DNA of 64,000 bases from Desulfotomaculum sp. (GCA_017656165.1 JACDOL010000001.1:1-64000); one strand, 5' to 3'; numbered from the stretch's first letter, positions 28,169-36,697 are shown. The notes: generated from the sequence alone by a model not told the origin. Numbers and translations are program-made.

Positions 28169-28893
28169 TTTAACATATTGAGTTCCTGCTCGGTTAATTC
28201 ACGGTACTCACCGGGTGCCAAAGTGGTGTCAAGCTGCAGTTCTCCCATGGCCAGCCTTTTTAGATAATTTACTTTTTTTTCCACTGCCCTGAACATTCTT
28301 TTAACCTGGTGGTACTTTCCCTCATAAATTGTTATCTTCACCTCAGATGTTTCACCGCTTTTTATAATTTCCAGTTCAGCAGGTAAGGTTTTGTAACCGT
28401 CATCCAGTACAACACCATTTTTAAAAGTTTCTGCGTCCTCCTTTGTTACCCTGCCTTTAATGACAGCATAATAATTTTTGGGTACCTTTTTTTTCGGGGA
28501 AAGCAGTTCATGGGCCAGCTTACCATCATTGGTCAGCAGAAGCAGGCCTTCTGTATCTTTATCAAGACGGCCGACGGGGGATACCTTAAATGCTGTGTAT
28601 TTATCTTCCAGCAGGTCTAAAACAGTATGCTGGCAGCTGTCCCGGGTTGCTGACAAGACTCCTGCGGGCTTATTCATCATAATGTACACATATTTTTTAT
28701 ATTTAACTACAGTGTCATTAACTTTTATTGTGCTGGTATAAGGATTTACATGAGCACCAGGGTTATTTACTACCCTGCCGTCTACAGTTACCAGACCTTT
28801 TTTTATCAGCTGCTTAATTTCTTTGCGTGTACCGTACCCCATGTTGGCAAGAATTTTATCTATACGCTGGTTTTCTTTTGCGCTTTTGCCCAT
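28156..28893 (-). CDS. RsuA-type 16S rRNA pseudouridine synthase
   Basis: A 245-residue enzyme with an N-terminal S4 domain (QRIDKILANMGYGTRKEIKQLIKKGLVTVDGRVV) and a pseudouridine synthase domain with the catalytic Asp in VGRLDKDTEGLLLLTNDG, closing with the YEGKYHQVKRMFRA motif of the RsuA/RluB/E/F group. The short S4 form and the lack of a long C-terminal tail favour RsuA. The start at 28893 (TAATG with the upstream gene's stop) is preferred over the track's 28911, which has no spaced ribosome site. It is translationally coupled to the methyltransferase. Confidence 0.9.
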   Translation of the reverse strand: MGKSAKENQRIDKILANMGYGTRKEIKQLIKKGLVTVDGRVVNNPGAHVNPYTSTIKVNDTVVKYKKYVYIMMNKPAGVLSATRDSCQHTVLDLLEDKYTAFKVSPVGRLDKDTEGLLLLTNDGKLAHELLSPKKKVPKNYYAVIKGRVTKEDAETFKNGVVLDDGYKTLPAELEIIKSGETSEVKITIYEGKYHQVKRMFRAVEKKVNYLKRLAMGELQLDTTLAPGEYRELTEQELNMLKKTP

Positions 28894-30266
28894 TAATCTA
28901 ACCACCGCCATCCCTTGGGATAGTAATTTTTAAGAAGACCGGAAACCTGTTTTGCCCACCCAAGCGGGAAGCCGTCCACACAAACCAATGTCCATCCTTT
29001 TTCACCGGTTTGAAAAAGAGTTTCCCCTTTAAGATAACTCAGCACTTCCCTAGATGAAGAAGAAAAGTTAACAACCCGTTTTACATCGGCCGGCCTTAAA
29101 GCCATGGCCATGGCATGGCTGGGTTCAAACCTTTTCTTTTTTAACATGCCAAGATACCAGCCAGGCCGGACCACTTTTAATCCTTCCAGGTTTGGTAACC
29201 CTTCCGGCATAAGGTAGAGATGATTTCCATAGAGAATTAAGTTTCCCTCTATCCTGGTATTCATATTTTCATTTATAAAATGACTAAAATATTCCAGTCC
29301 TTTACTGCTGGCCGGTAATGCCTTCTGCCTAGAAGAAGCATTTACACCCTCATATCCTGAAGTCTTTTGAAGAAGGGCAATGAAGTGCCCCTCACCTTTA
29401 ACCTTATGAGGCCAGAGCCGGGCGCACTTTTTAAGTTCTTCCCGGCCATTAACCCAATCAGGTCTCCCGGGACTCAATCCATTTTTCTTTGGTATATCAA
29501 CCAATTTAAAGGAGGGATGATGCTTTAAGAACTCTTTAATTTTACCTTCGTTTTCTTCTGGAGCAAATGTACAGGTGGAGTAAATTAAGTACCCTCCCGG
29601 TTTTAGCATTTTTGCTGCATCACACAGTATATCCTTTTGTATGGAGGCACAAGTTTCAATATTATAAAAAGCCCATTTTTTAGCTGCTTCCGGGTCTTTG
29701 CGGAACATTCCCTCCCCGGAGCAGGGGGCATCTATAATTACCTTGTCAAAAAAACCTGTAAAAACTTCTGCCAACCTGGACGGCGTTTCATTAGTAATTA
29801 CAGCATTTTTAACACCAAAATTCTCAATGTTTTTTACCAGGGCTTTCACTCTGTCCTTGCTTACATCGTTAGCCACCAGGATACCGCTGCCCGCCAGATC
29901 TGCTGCTGCTTGAGTGGATTTTCCTCCGGGGGCGGCGCATAAATCCAGCACTTTTTCACCAGGTTTTGCACCTAATACTGCTCCTGGTGCCATTGCGCTG
30001 GGTTCCTGGATGTAGTAAAGCCCGGCATGGTAGTAGGGGTGTTTCGCCGGGCGCTCCCCTTCAGAAAAATAAAAACCATTTGCTGTCCAAGGAACAGGTT
30101 CCAATGCATAAGGGTACATATCTTTAAAGGTATCTGCATTAATTTTTAGTGTATTAACCCGCAGCCCATAATGCCGTGGTTCAGAAAATGAATTAATAAA
30201 TTCCTGGTATTCATTACCCAATAGTTTCTGCATTCGTTTTTTAAACTCTTCCGGTAACTTTTTCAT
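28893..30266 (-). CDS. RsmF/NOL1-NOP2-Sun family RNA cytosine-5 methyltransferase
   Basis: A SAM-dependent m5C methylase of 457 residues. The SAM site is VLDLCAAPGGKSTQAA, the catalytic pair of cysteines lies in IIDAPCSGEGMFRKDP and YSTCTFAPEENE, and a C-terminal region (LPNLEGLKVVRPGWYLGMLKKKRFEPSHAMAMAL) matches the RsmF-type RNA-binding extension. It probably modifies 16S rRNA, as does its operon partner. The track begins 12 codons upstream at a TTG with no ribosome site; GGGAG before this ATG fixes the start. Confidence 0.92.
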   Translation of the reverse strand: MKKLPEEFKKRMQKLLGNEYQEFINSFSEPRHYGLRVNTLKINADTFKDMYPYALEPVPWTANGFYFSEGERPAKHPYYHAGLYYIQEPSAMAPGAVLGAKPGEKVLDLCAAPGGKSTQAAADLAGSGILVANDVSKDRVKALVKNIENFGVKNAVITNETPSRLAEVFTGFFDKVIIDAPCSGEGMFRKDPEAAKKWAFYNIETCASIQKDILCDAAKMLKPGGYLIYSTCTFAPEENEGKIKEFLKHHPSFKLVDIPKKNGLSPGRPDWVNGREELKKCARLWPHKVKGEGHFIALLQKTSGYEGVNASSRQKALPASSKGLEYFSHFINENMNTRIEGNLILYGNHLYLMPEGLPNLEGLKVVRPGWYLGMLKKKRFEPSHAMAMALRPADVKRVVNFSSSSREVLSYLKGETLFQTGEKGWTLVCVDGFPLGWAKQVSGLLKNYYPKGWRWLD

Positions 30267-30475
30267 TGTCTCTACTCCCGAAAAATTTTTGTTTAATTCC
30301 AAGTGATATTTTTTCTTGATTAATGTGCTAAATCCTTTCTGCTTTATTTTCTTAATTTTATTATTGTCAGCAGAAAGATAATAAAAACAAAACCTTAAAT
30401 CTCTGCTGCAAAAAAATAAAAAGCTTGGCGATAGGGTAAATTAAACTTGTAAATTAACTGCCAGGGGAGTCAGAA

Positions 30476-30775
30476 ATGAATAATGATATAACCAGAGAAA
30501 ATTTAAAAACCCTGGAAGAGCGCATAGACAGGCTGGCCACTAACATGGAAAAAATGAAATTGGCTGAATATGTCCGGCTTCTCGAAAGTCCATGGCGGCT
30601 TCTATATATAAATTTTATCAGTGGAGTAGCCCGGGGATTGGGAATAGGTGTGGGCTTTGCCTTTTTAGGGGCCTTTGTGGTATATATTTTAAAATCCCTG
30701 GTGACAATTCCCGTCATAGGAAATGTTATCGCTGAGATAGTAAAAATAGTCCAGATTAGGCTTGGAACATACTAA
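30476..30775 (+). CDS. DUF5665 small membrane protein
   Basis: A 99-residue protein with a helical N-terminal part (LKTLEERIDRLATNMEKMKLAEYVRLLESPWRLLY), then a glycine-rich membrane region (GVARGLGIGVGFAFLGAFVVYIL) and a second hydrophobic segment. Function unknown. ATG start after AGGGGAG. It lies 46 bases before the YteA-like gene and may share its transcript. Confidence 0.8.
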   Translation: MNNDITRENLKTLEERIDRLATNMEKMKLAEYVRLLESPWRLLYINFISGVARGLGIGVGFAFLGAFVVYILKSLVTIPVIGNVIAEIVKIVQIRLGTY

Positions 30776-30821
30776 TACATACAGCAGTAACCTACCAGGA
30801 TACCGAATAGGAGGAGATAAT

Positions 30822-31508
30822 GTGCAGTCTAGGCAGTTAGAGTATTTAAGACAGCGAATGCTTGAAGAACGGCACCAGATGCTGGAGCGCATAAGGAGTA
30901 TAAATAAAGGCGGATTAGGAGAGTCCATGGATACTTCTTTTGGTGAACTTTCAGCCATTGACAACCATCCAGGCGATGTGGGAAGTGAAATGTTTGAACG
31001 CAGCAAGGACCTTTCTTTAAAAGAGCAGGCCCGGGTGGTAGTACAGGCAATTGATAATGCATTAGAGGCAATGAAACAGGGTATTTATGGAAAATGTGAG
31101 GTGTGTGGAAAAGAAATTCCACTAGAGAGGTTGGAAGCCGTACCTTATACAACCATATGCAGGGACTGTAAGGCAGCAGATGAAAATATACCTTTGCGCC
31201 ATCCACGCCCCATAGAAGAAGATGTGTTGATGCATCCCTTTGAACGCACCCTTAATGATAATACAGATAAAAATTTTTATGATGGGGAAGATGCGCTGCA
31301 GGAAGTGGCCAGGCACAGCTTAAGTTATGAAACTGACCCGGAATATGAAGTAGACAGTATAGATCCTGAGGGAGATCAAAGGGAGGTAAAGGGGGCCGTA
31401 GAAGAAGTTGAAAACTTACCATATGAAGTAGATAACGGGATTATATATGAAAGCTTTAAAACCACAGATGAATTTGGTCCTGTTTTAAAAGAAGAAGAGA
31501 ATGATTAG
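30822..31508 (+). CDS. DksA/TraR-type zinc-finger protein, YteA family
   Basis: A protein of 228 residues. A coiled-coil N-terminal part (RQLEYLRQRMLEERHQMLERIRS) with the acidic GELSAIDNHPGDVGSEMFERSKD segment precedes a C4 zinc finger (CEVCGKEIPLERLEAVPYTTICRDC). The tail is acidic. DksA-type proteins act in the RNA polymerase secondary channel; the YteA branch is annotated as sporulation-related in Bacillus. The track start overlaps DUF5665; the strong AGGAGGAG before this GTG fixes the start. It sits upstream of lspA as in B. subtilis (ylyA position). Confidence 0.9.
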   Translation: MQSRQLEYLRQRMLEERHQMLERIRSINKGGLGESMDTSFGELSAIDNHPGDVGSEMFERSKDLSLKEQARVVVQAIDNALEAMKQGIYGKCEVCGKEIPLERLEAVPYTTICRDCKAADENIPLRHPRPIEEDVLMHPFERTLNDNTDKNFYDGEDALQEVARHSLSYETDPEYEVDSIDPEGDQREVKGAVEEVENLPYEVDNGIIYESFKTTDEFGPVLKEEEND

Positions 31509-31515
31509 AAAAGAA

Positions 31516-31549
31516 GGGCAGTTTTTAGGAACTGCCCTGTATTATTTTT
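31516..31549 (+). terminator. intrinsic terminator of the yteA-like gene
   Basis: GGGCAGTT-TTTAGG-AACTGCCC, an 8-bp stem followed by TGTATTATTTTTATT. A repeat copy begins directly after it. Confidence 0.8.
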
Positions 31550-31552
31550 ATT

Positions 31553-31636
31553 GGGGAGGAAAAGCACCGGGTATGTTTGAGGAGCTATGTGCCGGCGTGT
31601 TTTTGGGAGTGTAAATACCTTGGCTGGTGATAAGAC
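31553..31636 (+). repeat. AAGGTATTTAC-family repeat, centre plus right arm
   Basis: Begins GGGGAGGAAAAGCACCGGGTATGTTTGA (centre), jumps to TATGTGCCGGCGTGTTTT, and ends GTGTAAATACCTTGG then CTGGTGATAAGAC. The left arm is absent. It lies just after the yteA-like terminator and just before the lspA promoter region. Confidence 0.8.
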
Positions 31637-31659
31637 CAATGTCTTTTTCTTAAGGTAAT

Positions 31660-31687
31660 TTGTGTTTTGCCTCTAATATGCTATATT
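31660..31687 (+). promoter_or_regulatory. candidate promoter of lspA
   Basis: TTGTGT and TATATT spaced 16 bases, about 42 bases before the lspA start. Both hexamers are imperfect. Confidence 0.35.
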
Positions 31688-31728
31688 ATTATTATTTGGG
31701 AATAAATACTATCATGGGGGTTTTAACA

Positions 31729-32187
31729 ATGCCTCTTTTAACTGCAGCCCTACTTGTACTAATAATTGATTTAGCAGCAAAATACTTGGTTCAATCTACC
31801 ATGGAACTGCACCAGTCCATACCGGTAATTAAGAATATTTTTCACATTACATATATATTAAATCCCGGGGCAGCTTTTGGGATTTTGGCCTATAAAACTG
31901 CCTTTTTTATAACAGTGACAGCAGTGCTGATGCTGGGACTGGCCGTTTTTTACAAGCGTATTATGCGGGAAACTATACTAGTACAGGTGGCCCTGGGAAT
32001 GGTAGCCGGTGGAGCCGCTGGAAATTTAATTGATAGGATAAGGTATGGAAAAGTAGTAGATTTTTTAGATTTTCAAATATGGCCCGTTTTTAACTTGGCT
32101 GACACTGCCATTGTAATTGGAGTAGGGGTACTGGTGCTGGAAGTAGTCAGAAGACCAGAACGAGAAGATGTTGAGGAGGAAGGTTAG
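31729..32187 (+). CDS. lspA: lipoprotein signal peptidase (signal peptidase II)
   Basis: A 152-residue membrane aspartyl protease that removes lipoprotein signal peptides after lipidation. Four hydrophobic segments are visible. The catalytic aspartates lie in AGGAAGNLIDRIRYGKVVDF and VFNLADTAIVIG. The family motif ILNPGAAFGIL is also present. The track start is 23 codons early; GGGGG placed 7 bases before this ATG and the usual short N-terminus favour it. It is followed after 2 bases by the RluA-type gene, as in B. subtilis (lspA-ylyB). Confidence 0.95.
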   Translation: MPLLTAALLVLIIDLAAKYLVQSTMELHQSIPVIKNIFHITYILNPGAAFGILAYKTAFFITVTAVLMLGLAVFYKRIMRETILVQVALGMVAGGAAGNLIDRIRYGKVVDFLDFQIWPVFNLADTAIVIGVGVLVLEVVRRPEREDVEEEG

Positions 32188-32189
32188 GT

Positions 32190-33104
32190 ATGCCGGTCAC
32201 ATATATCTTTGAAATTAATGAACAGGATGCCGGAACAAGGCTGGATAAATTTCTAGCCCGGGAAATTGAGGATTTAACCCGTTCCTATATTCAAAAACTG
32301 CTTTGTGAAGGAATGGCCAAGATTAATGGTAAAGAAGTTAAGCCCAGTTACAAACTGCAGACCGGTGATAAGATAGAATTGATAGAACCTGACCCGGTAG
32401 AGCTGACCGTAGAACCTGAAAATATCCCCCTGGACATCTACTATGAAGATGAAGATGTAATTGTAGTAAACAAGCCGCAGGGCATGGTGGTGCATCCTGC
32501 AGATGGAAACTATTCAGGAACCCTGGTTAACGCCTTATTATATCACTGTCGGGACTTGTCCGGGATTAACGGGGTGTTGAGGCCGGGAATTGTGCACCGT
32601 ATAGACAAGGACACCAGTGGGCTGCTGGTGGTGGCAAAAAACGATGCCTCGCACTTGGATTTAGCAGGGCAGTTAAAAGAACATAGTGTAACCAGGCGAT
32701 ACCTGGCACTGGTGCACGGAAACCTGCAGGTGGAGTCAGGCACCATAGAGGCTCCCATAGGTAGAGATCCAAGTAATAGGCAGAAGATGGCGGTTACCGA
32801 TAAAAATTCTAAACAGGCCATAACGCATTTTAAGGTTAAAAAGAGATTTGGCCAATACACCCTGGTAGAGTGCCAATTGGAAACGGGGCGTACCCACCAG
32901 ATACGTGTTCACATGGCATATATCAAGCATCCGGTGGTAGGAGATCCCAAGTACGGTGGTAAAACAAAAAAATTTAACCTTAATGGCCAGCTGCTGCATG
33001 CAGCGGTGCTTGGATTTAAGCACCCCAGAACTGCTGAGTACTTGGAGTTCGAAGCTCCCCTGCCCAAGCACTTTCAAGCTGTGCTCAATAATCTGACTAC
33101 TTAA
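32190..33104 (+). CDS. RluA-family 23S rRNA pseudouridine synthase (RluD-like)
   Basis: A 304-residue enzyme with an N-terminal S4 domain (GTRLDKFLAREIEDLTRSYIQKLLCEGMAKINGKEV) and the RluA catalytic domain; the active-site Asp is in GIVHRIDKDTSGLLVVAKND, with YLALVHGNL and the C-terminal TGRTHQIRVHMAYIKHPVVGDPKYG. It equals YlyB of B. subtilis in position and style; the RluD subtype is likely but not certain. Its 3' end overlaps the convergent DUF441 gene by 8 bases. Confidence 0.94.
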   Translation: MPVTYIFEINEQDAGTRLDKFLAREIEDLTRSYIQKLLCEGMAKINGKEVKPSYKLQTGDKIELIEPDPVELTVEPENIPLDIYYEDEDVIVVNKPQGMVVHPADGNYSGTLVNALLYHCRDLSGINGVLRPGIVHRIDKDTSGLLVVAKNDASHLDLAGQLKEHSVTRRYLALVHGNLQVESGTIEAPIGRDPSNRQKMAVTDKNSKQAITHFKVKKRFGQYTLVECQLETGRTHQIRVHMAYIKHPVVGDPKYGGKTKKFNLNGQLLHAAVLGFKHPRTAEYLEFEAPLPKHFQAVLNNLTT

Positions 33105-33534
33105 AGTAGCTGAAAACTTCAAGGAATAAGGCAGCGACACCTGCTGCCATCAGGGGACCTACCGGCTGGCCGTTAAAGAATACAATGCCGATTATGCAGC
33201 CTATTACCAGTCCAAAAATAATTTCGGGGTCAATTTGCAGTAATCTTAGACCCTGCTGGTTTAAGTGAGTAGCCAGCGCACCGCCAATAATAGCCATAAT
33301 TCCGGGGATTGAAGTAAGGTTATAAATTAAATCTTTTTCAGTAACTTTTCCACTGGCCAGGGGAACAAGTATAGACAGCAGTAAAAACAGCAGTCCCAGG
33401 TCTAAACCTCTTTTTTCCAGCAGGGGAAAGATAAAATTCAAGTTGGACAGTTTTAATATTAACAGTACGCAAGCGGCAGTGGCAATGAGATTAGACCGGG
33501 AGATCAGTCCCACCAGCAGCAGTGCCACCAACAT
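33097..33534 (-). CDS. DUF441 family membrane protein
   Basis: A 145-residue hydrophobic protein with four to five membrane helices. DUF441 marks include SGKVTEKDL near the middle and the C-terminal NGQPVGPLMAAGVAALFLEVF. Function unknown. The start at the inner ATG follows GAGGGGCG. It ends inside the rluD-like gene on the other strand. Confidence 0.88.
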   Translation of the reverse strand: MLVALLLVGLISRSNLIATAACVLLILKLSNLNFIFPLLEKRGLDLGLLFLLLSILVPLASGKVTEKDLIYNLTSIPGIMAIIGGALATHLNQQGLRLLQIDPEIIFGLVIGCIIGIVFFNGQPVGPLMAAGVAALFLEVFSYFK

Positions 33535-33624
33535 AATTTCGCCCCTCAATATTCTCGCCTCGCCCAAGAAGGTTTGTCTAATTTATATGCAGCGAGAATG
33601 GAAGGAATAACCAAAAAGAGACAA

Positions 33625-33643
33625 ACCGCCTGGCCAGGGCGGT
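33625..33643 (-). terminator. terminator of the phosphosulfolactate synthase gene
   Basis: On the minus strand ACCGCC-7 nt-GGCGGT is followed by TTGTCTCTTTTT. It lies about 130 bases past the stop codon. Confidence 0.55.
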
Positions 33644-33650
33644 CTGTCAT

Positions 33651-33673
33651 CGGCTGCCGGCAGCCGTTTTTTT
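33651..33673 (+). terminator. GC-rich palindrome with T-run
   Basis: CGGCTGCCGGCAGCCG followed by TTTTTTT on the plus strand. No plus-strand gene ends nearby, other than the rluD-like gene 550 bases away, so its role is unclear; it may stop readthrough from that gene. Confidence 0.45.
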
Positions 33674-33771
33674 GTATTATGTTGTTGTTTATTAATATTG
33701 TCCCTATTTTGTAAGGCGCAAATTCAGTTAATTATTGCTAATGGGCATAAACGTGTTGGTTTTTTGTTTTT

Positions 33772-34575
33772 CTAATCACAAACTGATTTAAGGGTATCCG
33801 CTCTCAGACCAACACGAAGGGCTTCCAGTGCAAGCACTTCATGTGCATTTATATTACCAAGGTTGACATTAGGTCCAAAACGCAGAATTAAATCCTGCTG
33901 CTGTTCTTTCATAGGTGCTTCCCATATCAGTATTGACGGGTCCGGTACGGCTGAAACCAGTTCTTCCATTTCAGTTTTAATTATCTTTCCCTGGGAATCG
34001 TATAAACCAACTGCAACACCAGACTCCCTGCCTTCAACAATTACCTTTTGCGACCCGTATTCAAGGTCATTTATTACTTGTTTTATTAGTTCGCTTAAAG
34101 GAGTGCGGTATTTAGGATCCTTTTTTCCTACTTCAGACAGCACATTTAGACCTTTTTCCGCTGCCATACTAATGGCCCTGCATCTTGTATTACTGTCAAT
34201 AGCAACTGTACCGTCAGATATTTCTACAGCTGTAAACCCCAGTATTTTTACTGTATCAAGATATTTTTCCAGTTTGTCCTGCAGTACTGCCACTTCTAAG
34301 AAAGTTCCCCCTGGATATATTTCTATATTGTAAGAGCGGACCAGGTCAATTTTTTCCTCCAATATTTCACCGGCATAAAAAGCTGAAGTACCAAACCCCA
34401 GCTTAATGTAATCAATATACTCCCCTGCCAAGTTAAGTAAATCCCTGGTTTCGCCTAATCCCAGCCCTTTATCTATTATCATTGTTAGACCGGTGTTTCT
34501 AGGTTTAGCAGTGCGGTTGCCCAGTGGAAATTTTAAAATATTTAACCAGCTGTTGCTAGTATAACGGCTGCTCAT
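33772..34575 (-). CDS. comA: phosphosulfolactate synthase (ComA)
   Basis: A 267-residue TIM-barrel enzyme that adds sulfite to phosphoenolpyruvate to give phosphosulfolactate. It is the first step to coenzyme M in methanogens, and to 3-sulfolactate, a spore component, in some Bacillus (YitD). Family segments: LTMIIDKGLGLGETRDLL, DYIKLGFGTSAFY, IYPGGTFLEVAVLQ, VEISDGTVAI, VLSEVGKKDP and RFGPNVNLGNI. No comB/comC lies nearby, so the spore role is inference. The ATG with AAAGGAGC is used instead of the longer track start, and the leader before it is strikingly structured (see findings). The symbol refers to the CoM-type comA, not to competence. Confidence 0.9.
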   Translation of the reverse strand: MSSRYTSNSWLNILKFPLGNRTAKPRNTGLTMIIDKGLGLGETRDLLNLAGEYIDYIKLGFGTSAFYAGEILEEKIDLVRSYNIEIYPGGTFLEVAVLQDKLEKYLDTVKILGFTAVEISDGTVAIDSNTRCRAISMAAEKGLNVLSEVGKKDPKYRTPLSELIKQVINDLEYGSQKVIVEGRESGVAVGLYDSQGKIIKTEMEELVSAVPDPSILIWEAPMKEQQQDLILRFGPNVNLGNINAHEVLALEALRVGLRADTLKSVCD

Positions 34576-34588
34576 TGTCACAGCTCCT

Positions 34589-34654
34589 TTCACGGGTATG
34601 ATCACCAAGAATGGTGATATCTGGCACCTCCTGTTAAGGTAATGCACCCGTGAA
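34589..34654 (-). promoter_or_regulatory. structured leader of the phosphosulfolactate synthase gene
   Basis: A perfect 9-bp outer stem (TTCACGGGT / ACCCGTGAA) encloses a 7-bp hairpin with a 4-nt loop (ATCACCA/TGGTGAT) and a smaller stem (ACCT/AGGT). On the minus strand the outer stem ends directly against the AAAGGAGC ribosome site. The shape is a compact three-way junction of the kind used by cis-regulatory RNAs. No known riboswitch consensus is recognised. Confidence 0.45.
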
Positions 34655-34694
34655 TTCATTCTAGCTGTAGTGTATTCGCAACAACTGTTATTGG

Positions 34695-36056
34695 TTACTG
34701 GTTATTTTTTTGACCATTATTTACCTTGCCAGTTTTATTATGGTTATCAAGGGGTTTTTTTGCTGGATATGGTGCACCTGCTGTACCTACAGCAGAGCCT
34801 ACCAGGTATCCAATATATTCTTTATTTTTCGCCTGGTTGTCTTCTTTAGGGTTTTTGGAGGCTTTTTTAATAGCTTTTATTTTAATAAAGAAAAAGGCAG
34901 TTACAGCTGATATGCCGGCCAATGCTGCTGCACTCCAAAACATTGCCGGTCGGCCGAATTTCATGAGCCAGCCAAAAATGGGTGGGCCAAATGCTACCCC
35001 GAAAAATCTTACACTTCCATAAAGTGATGTTACCATACCTCTTTCTTCGGTGGAGGTAGCACTGGTAATCAACATGTTTAAACAAGGTAGAACCAGGCCG
35101 GTACCAACCCCGGCTAGAGATATGGCTGCATAAAACATATATACGTTTTTAAAAATTGGCAGTAACGCCAGGGAAACAGCTGATAAAACTAGACCGCTGA
35201 TAACCAGCAGTTTCATTGATGACACTTGTTTTTTAATAAATGTTCCGGTTATATAAGAGGTGGTACTCATAAAAAGTACTGGTACTGCCAGTGCCAATCC
35301 CTTTATTACACCATTTATTTTCAGCACTTTTTCCAAGTAATCCGATAAAAAAAATAAAACCCCAAAAAGCAAAAACAAAGCGGTTGCACCAGCTAAAAAA
35401 CATGAAAGCAGCAGCGGTGCTTTGTTTTTAAATATTTTTTTAATTGACTGCAGGTACTCCCTTAATCGCGGGGGTTCTTTTTTTTGTTTTGGTTCTTTAA
35501 CAAATACCCACATACCTAGAACAACAGGAATAACAATGGCTGGGAAAAATATAAAAGCTGCGTACCACAATATTGTGCCCAGCACAGCACCCAAAACAGG
35601 GCTGATAACTTTACCCATTCCGTTGGAGGCTTCTATTACTCCAAGGGACTTGGCACGCTCTTTGCCCTGCCATAAATCCCCGCATAAAGCCATTGCTATG
35701 GGAGCGGTACCGGCTGCGCCAATCCCTTGTATAACCCGACCGGCTAAGATGATGTTAAATGCTTTTTCCTTTAAAAAATAAGCTGCCAGGGCAGCAATTA
35801 CTCCACCCAAACCGTAAAGAATGAGCGAAGGAATAATTACCTTTTTTCTTCCAAAGCGATCAGATAAAAACCCGGCTAGAGGAATCACTATTCCTGCCGG
35901 CACAGAAAACAGCGTAATAACTAAACTGACCTGAACGTTAGAAATATTTAAGGAGTTTTGAATAGCTGGGAGAACAGGTATTAGTAGAGAATTTCCCAGA
36001 ACCATAATCAGAGGGACACCGGCAAGAGCGGGAAGAGTTAATTTTTTAACTTCCAT
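34695..36056 (-). CDS. MFS multidrug-efflux-type transporter
   Basis: A 453-residue membrane protein of the major facilitator superfamily, drug:H+ antiporter style. TM1-TM2 is followed by motif A GFLSDRFGRKKVIIPS, and the first half carries the proton-coupling type VIQGIGAAGTAPIAMAL. About 12 helices can be traced; a polar tail of some 60 residues (KNPKEDNQAKNKEY...) is unusual and also holds a hydrophobic glycine/alanine patch. Substrate unknown. ATG preceded by AAAGGACGTGAAGG. It may be cotranscribed with the downstream phosphosulfolactate synthase; sulfolactate export would be a guess only. Confidence 0.88.
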   Translation of the reverse strand: MEVKKLTLPALAGVPLIMVLGNSLLIPVLPAIQNSLNISNVQVSLVITLFSVPAGIVIPLAGFLSDRFGRKKVIIPSLILYGLGGVIAALAAYFLKEKAFNIILAGRVIQGIGAAGTAPIAMALCGDLWQGKERAKSLGVIEASNGMGKVISPVLGAVLGTILWYAAFIFFPAIVIPVVLGMWVFVKEPKQKKEPPRLREYLQSIKKIFKNKAPLLLSCFLAGATALFLLFGVLFFLSDYLEKVLKINGVIKGLALAVPVLFMSTTSYITGTFIKKQVSSMKLLVISGLVLSAVSLALLPIFKNVYMFYAAISLAGVGTGLVLPCLNMLITSATSTEERGMVTSLYGSVRFFGVAFGPPIFGWLMKFGRPAMFWSAAALAGISAVTAFFFIKIKAIKKASKNPKEDNQAKNKEYIGYLVGSAVGTAGAPYPAKKPLDNHNKTGKVNNGQKNNQ

Positions 36057-36186
36057 GCCTTCACGTCCTTTCAGAGCTAGACGTGTGTATTTTTCCCTGC
36101 CTGAGTAAAGGTATTCATTAAAGAAACAAAAGCAGCATAAAAAATGGTGTAAGTAATAAAGTTTGAAAATAAAGGAGGCATTTATT

Positions 36187-36459
36187 TTGTTTCATGTTTT
36201 CGATAAAATAGTTTTTGGCATGGCAGCCATGCGTTTTTTATCTTCATTTATTGAATTTGCAGCTGCCGTTTTAATGCTGAAGTTTAACCGGGTAGAAACG
36301 GCTTTTAAAATTAATGCCCTGCTGGCATTGATAGGGCCTACTGTACTAATAATTGTTACATCTCTAGGATTGGTAGGGTTGGCGGGAAAAATACCGTTAA
36401 GTAAAATGATTTACATAATAATTGGTGTGACCTTAATCTTCATTGGAGTTAATAAATAA
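36187..36459 (+). CDS. YqhV-family membrane protein (DUF2619)
   Basis: A 90-residue protein with three hydrophobic segments (RFLSSFIEFAAAVLMLKFN, FKINALLALIGPTVLIIVTSLGLVGLAG and the C-terminal IYIIIGVTLIFIG). It matches YqhV of Bacillus, which is near the spoIIIA operon there and of unknown function. The track start is in the ribosome site; AAAGGAGG positions the TTG used here. It directly precedes the pyr operon promoter. Confidence 0.82.
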   Translation: MFHVFDKIVFGMAAMRFLSSFIEFAAAVLMLKFNRVETAFKINALLALIGPTVLIIVTSLGLVGLAGKIPLSKMIYIIIGVTLIFIGVNK

Positions 36460-36465
36460 AATTTC

Positions 36466-36494
36466 TTGACAGTACCTGGATGGTGCTATAAAAT
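36466..36494 (+). promoter_or_regulatory. sigma-A promoter of the pyr operon
   Basis: TTGACA and TAAAAT separated by 17 bp (TATAAA is offset by two bases). Transcription would begin just before the first PyrR-binding site. Confidence 0.65.
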
Positions 36495-36504
36495 TGACTA
36501 AGAA

Positions 36505-36604
36505 CAATACCTTTAAATCGGTCCTGTGAGGCTGGTAAGGGAACATAGTGAAATTCACATTGGGTCAAACTATGTCTATTACCAGCCGGTAATAGGCTTT
36601 TTTA
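36505..36604 (+). promoter_or_regulatory. PyrR-dependent attenuator 1 (pyrR leader)
   Basis: The PyrR-binding hairpin is marked by AAATCGGTCCTGTGAGGCTGG, containing the TCCnGnGAGGCT consensus loop. Its GGCTGGTAA (36530-36538) can instead pair with TTACCAGCC (36579-36587), forming the antiterminator. That excludes the terminator CTATTACC-AGCC-GGTAATAG followed by GCTTTTTT (36576-36603). UMP-bound PyrR would stabilise the first hairpin and allow termination. Confidence 0.9.
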
Positions 36605-36631
36605 ATATTATCAGAAAGCATCTGAGGTAAC

Positions 36632-36665
36632 AACGCAGCCGGAGGAAAAGCACCGAGTATGTTTG
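36632..36665 (+). repeat. AAGGTATTTAC-family repeat, centre fragment
   Basis: AACGCAGCC followed by GGAGGAAAAGCACCGAGTATGTTTG, matching the centre of the full copy. Both arms are missing. It lies 28 bases past the first pyr attenuator terminator, in the pyrR leader, after a flank (ATTATCAGAAAG) shared with the copy before pyrB. Confidence 0.7.
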
Positions 36666-36697
36666 CCGCCACAGATGAAGAAGCGGAGGTGACCTAG

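Noticed and set aside
33651-33673. GC-rich palindrome as an attachment site or recombination site
   Set aside because: It is followed by seven Ts on the plus strand and is best read as a terminator; no integrase is nearby.
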